Part shown: piece by piece, positions 27,203 to 35,874 of the stretch
How positions within the stretch are numbered: position 1 is the stretch's first letter
Layout of the letters: each line of letters opens with the position of its first letter
Source of the DNA: Flavobacterium panacagri
GTDB lineage: Bacteria > Bacteroidota > Bacteroidia > Flavobacteriales > Flavobacteriaceae
Length of the DNA: 64,000 bases
Direction of reading: 5' to 3'
Assembly (NCBI RefSeq): GCF_030378165.1
Contig: NZ_CP119766.1
Span: 1,178,001 to 1,242,000, forward strand
Notes under the pieces: model-generated
Database searches by the model: none
What the model was told of the DNA's origin: nothing
Seen by the model: the letters and a program-made list of their open reading frames with translations, nothing else
Translations under genes and position numbers: made by a program

Positions 27203-28663
27203 ATGATTAAGAAGTTTATTTACCTGGAATGGAAAGCGTTCATTAGATCTGCCTCATTTGGTAAAAACCTGACAATGAAAATTATAATAGGTTTTTTTAT
27301 GATCTATTTTTCCTTAATTTTTATTGGAATGGGAGTTGGAGCATTTTATATGCTTAAAGAAATGAAATTAGAACCATTGGCAACAGTTAACAAATTTTTG
27401 ATCTATTATTTTCTTTTTGACTTAATAATTAGATTGTTAATGCAATCAATACCAGTTCTAAACATTAAGCCATTGCTGGTTTTACCGTTTAAAAAGCCGA
27501 CAATAGTTCATTTCTCTTTAGGAAAAACAGCGTTATCTTTTTTCAATTGGATTCATGCTTTATTTTTTATTCCATTTTCTGTTGTGCTGATTTTAAATGG
27601 ATATGATGTTGTAGAAATTGTTTTCTGGCATTTAGGAATTATGGCGATGATCTATATCAATAATTTTTTGAATATAATTCTAAGTAATATTGATAAACTG
27701 TTTGTTGTTTTTGCTGCGATAGTTCTTGTTTTAGGTGGAGCTCATTATTACAAGATATTTGATGTTACACTATTTACAACACCATTTTTTCAAAGTTTTT
27801 ATGATATCGACGGTGTATTTTTAATTCCGATTTTGGTATTAGCAGGATTGTATGTTTTTACTTTTAAATATTTTAAAAAGAATTTATACTTGGATGCTGG
27901 ACTTTCAGTAAAACATGATATTGCGGCTACAGAAAACCTTTCGTGGCTAAATCAATTTGGAACTTTAGGAACCTTCCTTAAAAATGACATTAAATTGATT
28001 AAAAGAAATAAGAGATCCAAAACAACCATTTTTATGAGTATTCTCTTTTTGTTCTACGGTCTTATCTTTTTTGGAAATTCACATCAGCCGGCTGTGATGC
28101 ATATTTTTGCAGGGATATTTGTTTCGGGAGGATTTCTATTTGTCTTCGGCCAGTTTGTACCAAGCTGGGATAGTTCTTATTATCAGCTGTTAATGACGCA
28201 AAATGTTCCTTACAGAGGTTACATTACTTCAAAATGGTGGCTTATTGTTATTGCTACTTTTGCTTCTACAATTCTAGCCTCATTTTATATTTTTTATGGA
28301 TGGGAAGTTTATCTTACAATTGTCGCTGGAGCAATTTATAATATTGGAGTGAATTCGCATTTAGTACTTTTAGGAGGAGCATTCACAAAAACGCCAATTG
28401 ATTTGAGCAATGCTGGAGGGGCATTTGGGGATAAAAAAGCGTTTAATGTTAATGCGATGTTGCTGACATTGCCAAAAATTGTTTTGCCAGTATTGTTATA
28501 TTGGCTTGGACTTCATTTTGGAAGCAAACCAATCGGACTTGCTTTGGTTGCTGGTGCCGGCGTTTTAGGATTTATATTTAAAGAGAAAGTGTTTTCATTA
28601 ATAGAAAAAAGATACAAAATAGAGAAGTACAGTACAATAAGTGCTTATAAACAAAAGAATTAA
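27203..28663 (+). CDS. ABC transporter permease, DUF5687 family
   Basis: The 486-residue protein has about 12 membrane helices and a basic cytosolic segment in the middle (NDIKLIKRNKRSKTTIFMSI). It matches my memory of DUF5687, a Bacteroidota ABC-2-like permease family. The ATPase gene follows closely. A -7 element, TACATTTG (27161-27168), lies 34 bp upstream. The cargo is unknown. Confidence 0.75.
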   Translation: MIKKFIYLEWKAFIRSASFGKNLTMKIIIGFFMIYFSLIFIGMGVGAFYMLKEMKLEPLATVNKFLIYYFLFDLIIRLLMQSIPVLNIKPLLVLPFKKPTIVHFSLGKTALSFFNWIHALFFIPFSVVLILNGYDVVEIVFWHLGIMAMIYINNFLNIILSNIDKLFVVFAAIVLVLGGAHYYKIFDVTLFTTPFFQSFYDIDGVFLIPILVLAGLYVFTFKYFKKNLYLDAGLSVKHDIAATENLSWLNQFGTLGTFLKNDIKLIKRNKRSKTTIFMSILFLFYGLIFFGNSHQPAVMHIFAGIFVSGGFLFVFGQFVPSWDSSYYQLLMTQNVPYRGYITSKWWLIVIATFASTILASFYIFYGWEVYLTIVAGAIYNIGVNSHLVLLGGAFTKTPIDLSNAGGAFGDKKAFNVNAMLLTLPKIVLPVLLYWLGLHFGSKPIGLALVAGAGVLGFIFKEKVFSLIEKRYKIEKYSTISAYKQKN

Positions 28664-28720
28664 TTAGAAAATGTATTTGATAATTAATCTAAAATGAACA
28701 ATCTAAAATCAACAATTACC

Positions 28721-29416
28721 ATGATACAAGTAAATCAACTTACAAAAAAATATAACGGAACGACAGTTTTAAATATAGAAAATCTTGAAATCCCAAAAGG
28801 ACAAAGCTTTGGATTAGTGGGAAATAACGGAGCAGGAAAAACAACTTTTTTTAGTTTGCTTCTAGATTTAATTCAGCCATCAAATGGAAAAATTCTAAAT
28901 CAAAATATTCAAGTGAATACCAGCGAAAACTGGAAATCTTTTACTGGTTCATTTTTGGATGAAAGCTTTTTGATTGGTTATTTAACACCAGAAGAATATT
29001 TTTATTTTATCGGAGATCTTCGCAATCAAAACAAAGCTGATGTTGATGCTTTATTGGCACAGCACGAAGAATTTTTCAATGGAGAAATTTTGAAGAATAA
29101 AAAGTACTTAAGAGATTTATCAAAAGGAAATCAGAAAAAAGTTGGGATTATTGCTACTCTTATTGGAAATCCAGAAGTTGTCATTTTAGACGAACCATTC
29201 GCAAATTTAGATCCAACAACCGTTAGCCGATTAAAAAAAATAATCAAAGATTTGGCAGATAATCCAAATGTAACTGTTTTAGTTTCAAGCCATGATTTAC
29301 AACATACGGTAGAGGTATGCGACCGAATAGTTGCGCTTAATAAAGGAGAAATTGTTAAAGATATTCAGACCTCAAATGAAACCTTGCAGGAACTGGAATT
29401 GTTTTTTGCAGTTTAA
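28721..29416 (+). CDS. ABC transporter ATP-binding protein
   Basis: The 231-residue ATPase (240 if the ATG at 28694 is used) has Walker A GLVGNNGAGKTTFF, the signature LSKGNQKKVGI, Walker B EVVILDEPFANLDP and the switch His in SSHDLQH. MIQVNQLTKKYNG is the usual domain beginning, so 28721 is preferred. It should power the DUF5687 permease upstream as an exporter of the CcmA/NatA type. Confidence 0.9.
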   Translation: MIQVNQLTKKYNGTTVLNIENLEIPKGQSFGLVGNNGAGKTTFFSLLLDLIQPSNGKILNQNIQVNTSENWKSFTGSFLDESFLIGYLTPEEYFYFIGDLRNQNKADVDALLAQHEEFFNGEILKNKKYLRDLSKGNQKKVGIIATLIGNPEVVILDEPFANLDPTTVSRLKKIIKDLADNPNVTVLVSSHDLQHTVEVCDRIVALNKGEIVKDIQTSNETLQELELFFAV

Positions 29417-29506
29417 ATTTCTGTCATTAGAAAAAGAAGCGTATTTTTACGAGTCAATTATACTAAAATTGAATTTTAGCAGTTATCAGTTTTAAAATCT
29501 TTTCTA

Positions 29507-32125
29507 TTGAAAAAGAATACTTTTAAATATAGTTTTATTTTCCTTTTTTTATTCTTTTTGATAGCTTGTTCTACCAAAAAAAATACTTTTTTGGCTAGAA
29601 GTTCTCACTCTATTGGTACCAAGTATAATATTTTGTACAACGGAGGAATTGGCTTAGACAAAGGACTGCAGTCAATTCAGGCCAATAATGAAGACAATTT
29701 TTGGAAAATGCTGCCAATAGAGAAAATGCAATTTGATGAAAATTTTTCTGAAGGTGAAAAAGCCAAAAATCCTGATTTTGAAAAAGCAGAGACAAAGGCA
29801 ACAAAAGCCATTCAGAAACACTCTATGAATATTGGCGGAAGAGAGAGAAACTGGCAGATTGATGAAGCATATCTGATGTTGGGAAAAGCAAGATATTACG
29901 ATCAGCGTTTTATTCCTGCAATTGAGGCATTCAATTATATTTTGTATAAATATCCGGAAAGTAATAATATCTACACCGCAAAAATCTGGCGTGAAAAGAC
30001 CAATATGCGTTTAGGCAACGATGCAATTGCGCTTAAAAACATTAAACTTTTACTTAAAAAAACAGATTTAGACAAACAGACTTTTGCTGATGCAAATGCG
30101 CTTTTGGCTGAAGCATTTCTGAATTTAGAACAAAAAGACAGTGCGGTTGCTAAATTAAGAATCGCAGAACAGTTTACCAGAAAAAATGAAGAACGTGCTA
30201 GATACCGTTTTATTCTTGGTCAGATGTATCAGGAAGAAGAAAAACGTGACAGTGCAATATATTTTTATGATGGCGTAATTGATTTAAACAGAAAAGCAGA
30301 TCGTAAATATATGATGCATGCTTACGCAAGAAAAGCACAGCTGTTTGATTATGGAAAAGATAACGATACCATTTTTTTGAAAACATTTAATAAATTGGTA
30401 ACGGATCGTGAAAACCGACCTTATTATGATTTTCTTTTTTATGAAATGGGAGTTTACTATGATAAAAAGAAAGATCAGGAAAACGCCTTGAAATTTTATA
30501 ATAAATCTTTGGGAAGAAAATCTAAAGATTCTTACTTAATGGCTTCGGCATACCGTAACATTGGAAATATGTATTTTAAAAATACAGATTATTCAATGGC
30601 GGCCAAATATTATGATAGTACTCTTGTCAAACTTGATTCAAAAACAAGAGAATATGCTTTTATAGAAAAAAACAGAAAAAATCTGGATAACGTTATTAAA
30701 TATGAAGCAGTTGCAAAACGTAATGACAGTATTATTAAGGTATACAATCTACCAGCAGCTGACAAAAAGGTTTACTTCGAAAATTATATTGCAGAGCTGA
30801 AAAAGAAAGATGAAGCTAAACGTATCTCAGAAGAAAAAGAGAAAGAACGATTGGCTAATATTGACTTAAATTCTCGAGCAGAAAATCCAGGAATCGGAAC
30901 GGTAAGTTCTAGTTCATTAGGGAAACCTACAGATCTAGATGGAGGGGGAATAGGAATGCCTCCAGGAATGAATGAATCGGCAAGTACGTTTTATTTTTAT
31001 AATCCCACCACAGTTGCTTATGGAAAACTCCAATTTAAAAAAATGTGGGGTAACAGAACTTTGGGCGGAAATTGGAGATTGGCAGGAGTAAAATCGGCTA
31101 ATGATTTGGCAATGAATGATACTATTGCTGATAAAGAAGTTGCTAATGCAGTAAAAGATACTATTGTACCAGAAAAATATACTGTTGCATTTTATACCAA
31201 ACAGCTTCCAACTTCAGAAGTTGCAATGGATAGTATTGGTAAAGAACGCAATTTTGCTTACTACCAACTAGGACTTATATATAAGGAGAAGTTTAAAGAG
31301 TATAAATTGGCAAGTGATAAACTGGAACAATTGTTACGTAACAATCCGGAAGAAAAATTGGTATTGCCATCCATGTATAATTTGTATAAAATTTATCAAA
31401 TTACAGATCCACAAAAAGCAGAGGCAATAAAATCAGAGATTTCAACAAAGTATCCTACTTCAAGGTATGCTCAGATTTTAAATAATAAATCTGACGATCC
31501 GAGCTCCAGTCCAGATGCCGAATATAAAAAGTGGTATAAGCTTTTTGAAGAAGAAAAATTTGAAGAAGTCTTGGCCAATATTGATAATCTGATCAATCAA
31601 TATTCTGGAGAAGATATTGTTTCGAAGTATGAATTGTTAAAAGCCAATACCTTAGGAAAAGTAAATGGTTTAGAAGCTTATAAAAAAGGAATGGAAAATG
31701 TGGCAGATAATTATCCGAATAGTGAAGAGGGTAAAAATGCTAGAGAAATTTTAGAAAAACAAATTCCTGTCCTAGAAAGATTAAACTTTACAACAGCCGA
31801 CAATAAAAGCTGGAAAATTTTATATGCTGTTTCGAATAATGACACCAAAACCGTTAAGCAAATTGAAGAAGCAATCAGAGTGTTTTTATTAGTTGAAAAC
31901 TTTGAGCGATTAACAACTTCTTTCGATAAATACAATTTAACGGAAAGTTTTGTAGTTATTAATGGTTTAAAATCTGAGGCTTATGCCAGAGATGTTGCGG
32001 GAGTTTTTAGAGATGATAAAAAATACAAAATTGCACATCCTGCAATTATTATATCTACAGATAATTATAAAGTGGTTCAAATTAAAAAGAACCTAGACGC
32101 CTATTTGACCCCAAAAACCCCATAA
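29507..32125 (+). CDS. sprE: SprE/PorW gliding and type IX secretion lipoprotein
   Basis: The 872-residue protein begins with a lipoprotein signal (FLFLFFLIAC, lipidated Cys21). Tetratricopeptide-like repeats fill much of it (AKIWREKTNMRLGN, then AEAFLNLEQKDSAVAKLRIA). The sequence beginning STKKNTFLARSSHSIGTKYN matches SprE of F. johnsoniae (PorW of Porphyromonas), which is needed for gliding and T9SS secretion. The start is TTG at 29507. The next gene, a bactofilin, begins three bases after the stop, so the two are co-transcribed. Confidence 0.85.
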   Translation: MKKNTFKYSFIFLFLFFLIACSTKKNTFLARSSHSIGTKYNILYNGGIGLDKGLQSIQANNEDNFWKMLPIEKMQFDENFSEGEKAKNPDFEKAETKATKAIQKHSMNIGGRERNWQIDEAYLMLGKARYYDQRFIPAIEAFNYILYKYPESNNIYTAKIWREKTNMRLGNDAIALKNIKLLLKKTDLDKQTFADANALLAEAFLNLEQKDSAVAKLRIAEQFTRKNEERARYRFILGQMYQEEEKRDSAIYFYDGVIDLNRKADRKYMMHAYARKAQLFDYGKDNDTIFLKTFNKLVTDRENRPYYDFLFYEMGVYYDKKKDQENALKFYNKSLGRKSKDSYLMASAYRNIGNMYFKNTDYSMAAKYYDSTLVKLDSKTREYAFIEKNRKNLDNVIKYEAVAKRNDSIIKVYNLPAADKKVYFENYIAELKKKDEAKRISEEKEKERLANIDLNSRAENPGIGTVSSSSLGKPTDLDGGGIGMPPGMNESASTFYFYNPTTVAYGKLQFKKMWGNRTLGGNWRLAGVKSANDLAMNDTIADKEVANAVKDTIVPEKYTVAFYTKQLPTSEVAMDSIGKERNFAYYQLGLIYKEKFKEYKLASDKLEQLLRNNPEEKLVLPSMYNLYKIYQITDPQKAEAIKSEISTKYPTSRYAQILNNKSDDPSSSPDAEYKKWYKLFEEEKFEEVLANIDNLINQYSGEDIVSKYELLKANTLGKVNGLEAYKKGMENVADNYPNSEEGKNAREILEKQIPVLERLNFTTADNKSWKILYAVSNNDTKTVKQIEEAIRVFLLVENFERLTTSFDKYNLTESFVVINGLKSEAYARDVAGVFRDDKKYKIAHPAIIISTDNYKVVQIKKNLDAYLTPKTP

Positions 32126-32127
32126 TA

Positions 32128-32526
32128 ATGTTTGAAAAAGTAAAGAAAAACGGAACAGAACAATTAGGAAAAACGAACCGAATAGTAGAAGGAACATCCA
32201 TAGTTGGTGACATAGTATCGAAAGCCGATTTTAGATTAGACGGCGAATTGATTGGAAATTTTACTTCGGAAGGCAAAATTGTAATAGGTGCCAAAGGAGC
32301 AGTCAAAGGAGAAATTATCTGTAACAATGCTGATATAGAAGGAGTATTTCATGGAAAAATAAAAGTCCTAGAAATTCTTAATATTAAATCTACGGCACAA
32401 ATTCATGGAGAAGTAGCAGTAGGAAAACTTTCAATAGAACCAGGAGCTGACTTCACAGCAACCTGCACCATGCTGGCACATTCAAACCCAGTAATCATGT
32501 TAGAAGATGGAAAAGGAACCGAATAA
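32128..32526 (+). CDS. Bactofilin (polymer-forming cytoskeletal protein)
   Basis: The 132-residue protein has the right-handed beta-helix core of bactofilins (RIVEGTSIVGDIVSKADFRL, then GKIVIGAKGAVKGEI and VLEILNIKSTAQIHGEVAVG). Bactofilins self-assemble into filaments near the membrane and organise wall or envelope machines. It starts two bases after the sprE stop and overlaps atpZ by 20 bp. The context links it to SprE, but any partner is inference. Confidence 0.9.
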   Translation: MFEKVKKNGTEQLGKTNRIVEGTSIVGDIVSKADFRLDGELIGNFTSEGKIVIGAKGAVKGEIICNNADIEGVFHGKIKVLEILNIKSTAQIHGEVAVGKLSIEPGADFTATCTMLAHSNPVIMLEDGKGTE

Positions 32527-32734
32527 TAATAAAAGAAATAAATGGTTGGCATTTATTAATATTCCCTTTCAAATGGGAGTTATTATTTTTGTATTCTCTT
32601 ATTTTGGAACTTGGCTTGACGAAAATCATCCAAGTCCAAAAGTATATTTCAACACCATTTTTGTATTATTTGGTGTTGGAATTGCATTATATAATGTTAT
32701 TCGACAAGTAAATGATATCAATAAAACAAAATAA
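32507..32734 (+). CDS. AtpZ/AtpI-like ATP synthase accessory protein
   Basis: The 75-residue protein has two membrane helices (NIPFQMGVIIFVFSYFGTWL, then TIFVLFGVGIALYNVIRQV) and a conserved PxP loop (NHPSPKVYF). This is the AtpZ/AtpI type, thought to help assemble or supply the membrane sector. It overlaps bactofilin by 20 bp, so it is translated from the sprE transcript. It is followed without gap by a small membrane gene before atpB. Confidence 0.8.
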   Translation: MEKEPNNNKRNKWLAFINIPFQMGVIIFVFSYFGTWLDENHPSPKVYFNTIFVLFGVGIALYNVIRQVNDINKTK

Positions 32735-33184
32735 TTGTTGGTAAAAGAGCTTGAGATAAAAGTTGCATCTTTGCAAAAAAAAATATTTCAAATGCTTTCA
32801 ACAAATTACAAACCTTTTTTTTATTTGTTATGTCTTGCTTTAGGAACATATATTCTACATAAAGCAGTTTTTTTCTTTACCGAAATTAATACAGAGAACT
32901 TTCATTACTGTTTAGAATTACTGTATTTATCTTTCTTCATAATTTCGTCTTTATTATACCTTATATTATTAATAGTAAAAAAGAAGAATTTTGAAATCGT
33001 CGGGATGGCATTTTTGTTTGGAACTGTAACACAAATGTTATTAGCATACTTAATCCTCCAGCCTATTTTAAAAAACAAAACAGGAGAAACAGAAGTCGAA
33101 AAAATTAGTTTTTTTATAACATTTGTGTTGTTTTTGTTATTTCAGACGCTTTTAACTGCCCGATTATTAAATGAAAAGCGTTAA
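32735..33184 (+). CDS. Four-helix membrane protein before atpB (DUF6168-like)
   Basis: The protein has up to 149 residues and four hydrophobic helices, a layout like AtpI. I recall the family as DUF6168 from the same position in Flavobacteriaceae. The TTG at 32735 directly follows the atpZ stop; an ATG at 32792 (MLSTNYKPFF) would give 130 residues and may be the true start. A role in ATP synthase assembly is inferred only from position. Confidence 0.6.
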   Translation: MLVKELEIKVASLQKKIFQMLSTNYKPFFYLLCLALGTYILHKAVFFFTEINTENFHYCLELLYLSFFIISSLLYLILLIVKKKNFEIVGMAFLFGTVTQMLLAYLILQPILKNKTGETEVEKISFFITFVLFLLFQTLLTARLLNEKR

Positions 33185-33230
33185 AATAACAATTCTTTAA
33201 AACAAGGTTTAAAAATAATTTTTCATATCC

Positions 33231-33260
33231 TTTTGAATATTAATAAAAAATGTACCTTTG
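33231..33260 (+). promoter_or_regulatory. Promoter of the atpBEFHAG operon
   Basis: TTTTG (33231-33235), a 17-bp spacer and TACCTTTG (33253-33260) match the Bacteroidota consensus exactly. Transcription would start near 33267, so the atpB start must be 33302. Confidence 0.85.
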
Positions 33261-33301
33261 CACCAAATTTTAGAAACGTAAAAAATAAGATTTTCCAAGA
33301 T

Positions 33302-34477
33302 ATGGTGATTTCAAACAAACCACTCAGCTTTATTCTTGCTGCTTTTGTAGCTTCTCTACCAATTATGGGTTTTGCAAATCCAGAGAGTGACTCAACGCAT
33401 GTTCAAACTGAAACAGCTCATGAAGAGAAAGTAGTTTCACATAATGCTCATGAAGAAGGAGAGCACGTTGCTCTTGATCCAAAAGCAAAAGTGGATGCTT
33501 TTATTGATCACCACTTACAAGATTCTCACGACTTTGTTTTCTTTCAAGATGAAAAAGAACATAAAAGCTATGGTTTTTCATTACCAGTAATATTAGTTGA
33601 TGGGGGATTGAAAATTTTCTCTTCTTCAAAATTACACCACGGTGAAGCAGTTGCAGAAGTTGATGGAAACTTCTACAAATTAGTTCATGGTAAAATTTAC
33701 AAAACAGACGCAGCCGGAACTATTACTTTCAATGAGCACGGTCATCCAGAAAATGAAAAGCCATTAGATTTTTCAATTACAAAAAATGTAGTTTCAATGC
33801 TTTTTGTATCAGTATTATTATTCTTAATGTTTACTGGTTTAGCAAAATCATATAAAAAAGGACCAATCCCAACTGGATTTGGTAGAGTTTTAGAACCACT
33901 TATTATTTTCATCAGAGACGAAATTGCTGTGCCTAATATTGGAGAAAAGAAATACCGTAAATATATGGGGTATCTTTTAACGGTATTTTTCTTTGTTTGG
34001 TTGTTAAACTTATTAGGAATGACTCCACTAGGAATTAATGTTACAGGAAATATTGCTATTACAGTTTGTTTAGCGGCATTTACTTTCTTAATTACACAAT
34101 TTAGTGCAAACAAAGATTATTGGGGACATATTTTTTGGATGCCAGGAGTACCGGTTCCAATGAAAATTATTTTAGCTCCAATTGAAATTTTGGGAACACT
34201 AACAAAACCATTTGCATTATTAATTCGTTTGTACGCAAATATTACAGCGGGTCACGTAGTAATTATGAGTTTGATCGCTATGATTTTTGTGGGTAAAAAT
34301 TTAGCAGCAGATTTACCAATCTCTTTAGGATTAACATTATTTATCTCTGTTATTGAAGTTTTAGTTGCATTTTTACAAGCCTTTATCTTTACAATGTTAT
34401 CATCATTGTTTATTGGTATGGCAGTTCAAGATCACCACCACGATGATCATGGACACGAAGAGAATGTAATTATTTAA
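33302..34477 (+). CDS. atpB: F0F1 ATP synthase subunit a
   Basis: The 391-residue protein starts with a signal-like helix (FILAAFVASLPIMGF), then has a periplasmic extension rich in His and acidic residues up to about residue 160. Then come the five- to six-helix a-subunit core (FVWLLNLLGMTPLG; LLIRLYANITAGHV with the essential Arg). The tail is QDHHHDDHGHEENVII. It forms the proton half-channels facing the c-ring. The start is fixed by the promoter at 33231-33260; an in-frame TTG at 33233 lies inside that promoter and is rejected. Confidence 0.95.
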   Translation: MVISNKPLSFILAAFVASLPIMGFANPESDSTHVQTETAHEEKVVSHNAHEEGEHVALDPKAKVDAFIDHHLQDSHDFVFFQDEKEHKSYGFSLPVILVDGGLKIFSSSKLHHGEAVAEVDGNFYKLVHGKIYKTDAAGTITFNEHGHPENEKPLDFSITKNVVSMLFVSVLLFLMFTGLAKSYKKGPIPTGFGRVLEPLIIFIRDEIAVPNIGEKKYRKYMGYLLTVFFFVWLLNLLGMTPLGINVTGNIAITVCLAAFTFLITQFSANKDYWGHIFWMPGVPVPMKIILAPIEILGTLTKPFALLIRLYANITAGHVVIMSLIAMIFVGKNLAADLPISLGLTLFISVIEVLVAFLQAFIFTMLSSLFIGMAVQDHHHDDHGHEENVII

Positions 34478-34509
34478 TTAGAAGTTTAATTTTATATATA
34501 TAAATACTT

Positions 34510-34707
34510 ATGGGAACAATTCCAACTTTAGTAGGTGCTGGTTTAGTAGTAATCGGTGCAGGTTTAGGTTTAGGTAAAATCGGTGGATCTGCTATGGACG
34601 CTATTGCTCGTCAGCCAGAAGCTGCTGGTAAAATCCAAACTGCGATGATTATTATCGCTGCTTTATTAGAAGGTTTAGCATTTGCTGCTTTAATCTTAGG
34701 AAAATAA
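34510..34707 (+). CDS. atpE: F0F1 ATP synthase subunit c
   Basis: The 65-residue hairpin of two helices forms the rotor ring. The loop ARQPEAAGKIQ is the R-Q-P motif that contacts the central stalk. The proton-carrying Glu54 lies in AALLEGLAFAAL. I see no Gln/Ser/Thr set that would mark a sodium-type ring, so proton use is likely. A strong hairpin lies in the 90-bp gap to atpF. Confidence 0.95.
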   Translation: MGTIPTLVGAGLVVIGAGLGLGKIGGSAMDAIARQPEAAGKIQTAMIIIAALLEGLAFAALILGK

Positions 34708-34720
34708 TAAAGAAAGAAAT

Positions 34721-34755
34721 AACAACATCTTTAACGGTTGGTTAAAGGTGTTGTT
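34721..34755 (+). other. Long hairpin between atpE and atpF
   Basis: Fifteen base pairs (34721-34735 with 34741-34755), one of them G-U, close a five-base loop GGTTG. No T run follows, so it is more likely an RNA stabiliser or processing stop than a full terminator. Confidence 0.75.
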
Positions 34756-34797
34756 ACTTTAAAAAAAGAAATTAAATATTTAATATAGTTATATAAA

Positions 34798-35298
34798 ATG
34801 GATAAGTTAATTAACGATTTTTCATTCGGTTTATTCTTTTGGCAAGCTTTAATCTTGTTAGTATTAATTTTGCTTTTGGTAAAATTTGCATGGAAGCCAA
34901 TTATGGAATCTATTACAGCAAGAGAAGAAGGTATTAAAAATGCATTGCTTTCTGCTGAAAATGCAAAAAGAGAAATGGAAAATTTACAAGCTGATAATCA
35001 AAGAATTTTGAACGAAGCTCGTGCAGAACGTGACACTATGTTGAAGGAAGCTCGTGAAATGAGAGAGAAAATGATTACTGATTCTAAAAACGAAGCACAA
35101 GAGGCAGGTCAAAAAATGATCGAGCAAGCTAAAGCAGCTATCGAAAGTGAAAAAAATGCTGCAATGGCTGAAGTGAAAGCTCAAGTTTCAACTTTATCAT
35201 TGACTATTGCTGAAAAATTATTGAAAGAAGAATTATCTAACAAAGAATCTCAAACTAAATTAGTAGAGAAAATGTTAGGTGACGTAAAGTTAAACTAA
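34798..35298 (+). CDS. atpF: F0F1 ATP synthase subunit b
   Basis: The 166-residue protein has one N-terminal membrane helix (FFWQALILLVLILLLVKFAW) and a long Ala/Glu/Lys coiled coil, the peripheral stalk layout. It links the a subunit to delta and F1. It starts 90 bp after atpE, behind the hairpin, and atpH follows four bases after its stop. Confidence 0.95.
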   Translation: MDKLINDFSFGLFFWQALILLVLILLLVKFAWKPIMESITAREEGIKNALLSAENAKREMENLQADNQRILNEARAERDTMLKEAREMREKMITDSKNEAQEAGQKMIEQAKAAIESEKNAAMAEVKAQVSTLSLTIAEKLLKEELSNKESQTKLVEKMLGDVKLN

Positions 35299-35302
35299 GA
35301 TT

Positions 35303-35836
35303 ATGGCAAGTACAAGAGCAGCAATTCGTTATGCAAAAGCAATTCTAGACTTAGCAAACTCTAAAGGTGTTGCCGAAGCTGTCAATAACGATATGAAATC
35401 AATTGCAAGAGCAATTGAGACAAATTTAGAATTGAGTACCTTTATTGAAAACCCAACTACAAAGGTTGAAGTTAAAGAAAGTGCTCTTTTAGAAGTTTTT
35501 GCAGATGTAAATGGAGTTACCAAAGGGTTATTTCATTTATTATTTGAAAACAAAAGATTTGAAATTCTAAAAGCAATCGCTTTAGAGTACAATAAATTAT
35601 TTGATGAAAATAACGGTGTTGAAGTAGCAAAAGTTACAACAGCTATTCCGATGGACGCAGAATTAGAAGCTAAAGTTTTAGCAAAAATTGCAACTTTATC
35701 AGATAAAAAAATTACAATTGAAAATATCGTAGATCCTTCAATTATTGGTGGATTTATTTTGAGAATAGGAGATAATCAATACAATGCTTCTGTTGCAAAC
35801 AGATTACAAGTATTAAAAAGAGAGTTAAGTAATTAG
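35303..35836 (+). CDS. atpH: F0F1 ATP synthase subunit delta
   Basis: The 177-residue protein begins MASTRAAIRYAKAILDLA, the usual helical delta start. The C-terminal VDPSIIGGFILRIGDNQYNA is the conserved end segment. It joins the b stalk to the top of F1. Length and place between atpF and atpA are standard. Confidence 0.95.
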   Translation: MASTRAAIRYAKAILDLANSKGVAEAVNNDMKSIARAIETNLELSTFIENPTTKVEVKESALLEVFADVNGVTKGLFHLLFENKRFEILKAIALEYNKLFDENNGVEVAKVTTAIPMDAELEAKVLAKIATLSDKKITIENIVDPSIIGGFILRIGDNQYNASVANRLQVLKRELSN

Positions 35837-35874
35837 TTTTTATAACACAAAAAGTGTCTAAATTATAAATTAAG

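Noticed and set aside
29463..29479. CTAAAAT-TGA-ATTTTAG hairpin before sprE as a riboswitch or terminator
   Set aside because: It is only a 7-bp AT stem, common by chance in such AT-rich DNA, and has no T run.
33233..33301. N-terminal extension of AtpB from an upstream TTG
   Set aside because: The TTG lies inside the -33 element of the operon promoter; the signal-peptide start is 33302.
33742..34113. Antisense frame of 123 codons opposite atpB
   Set aside because: Shadow of a highly conserved gene, with no start context or motif.
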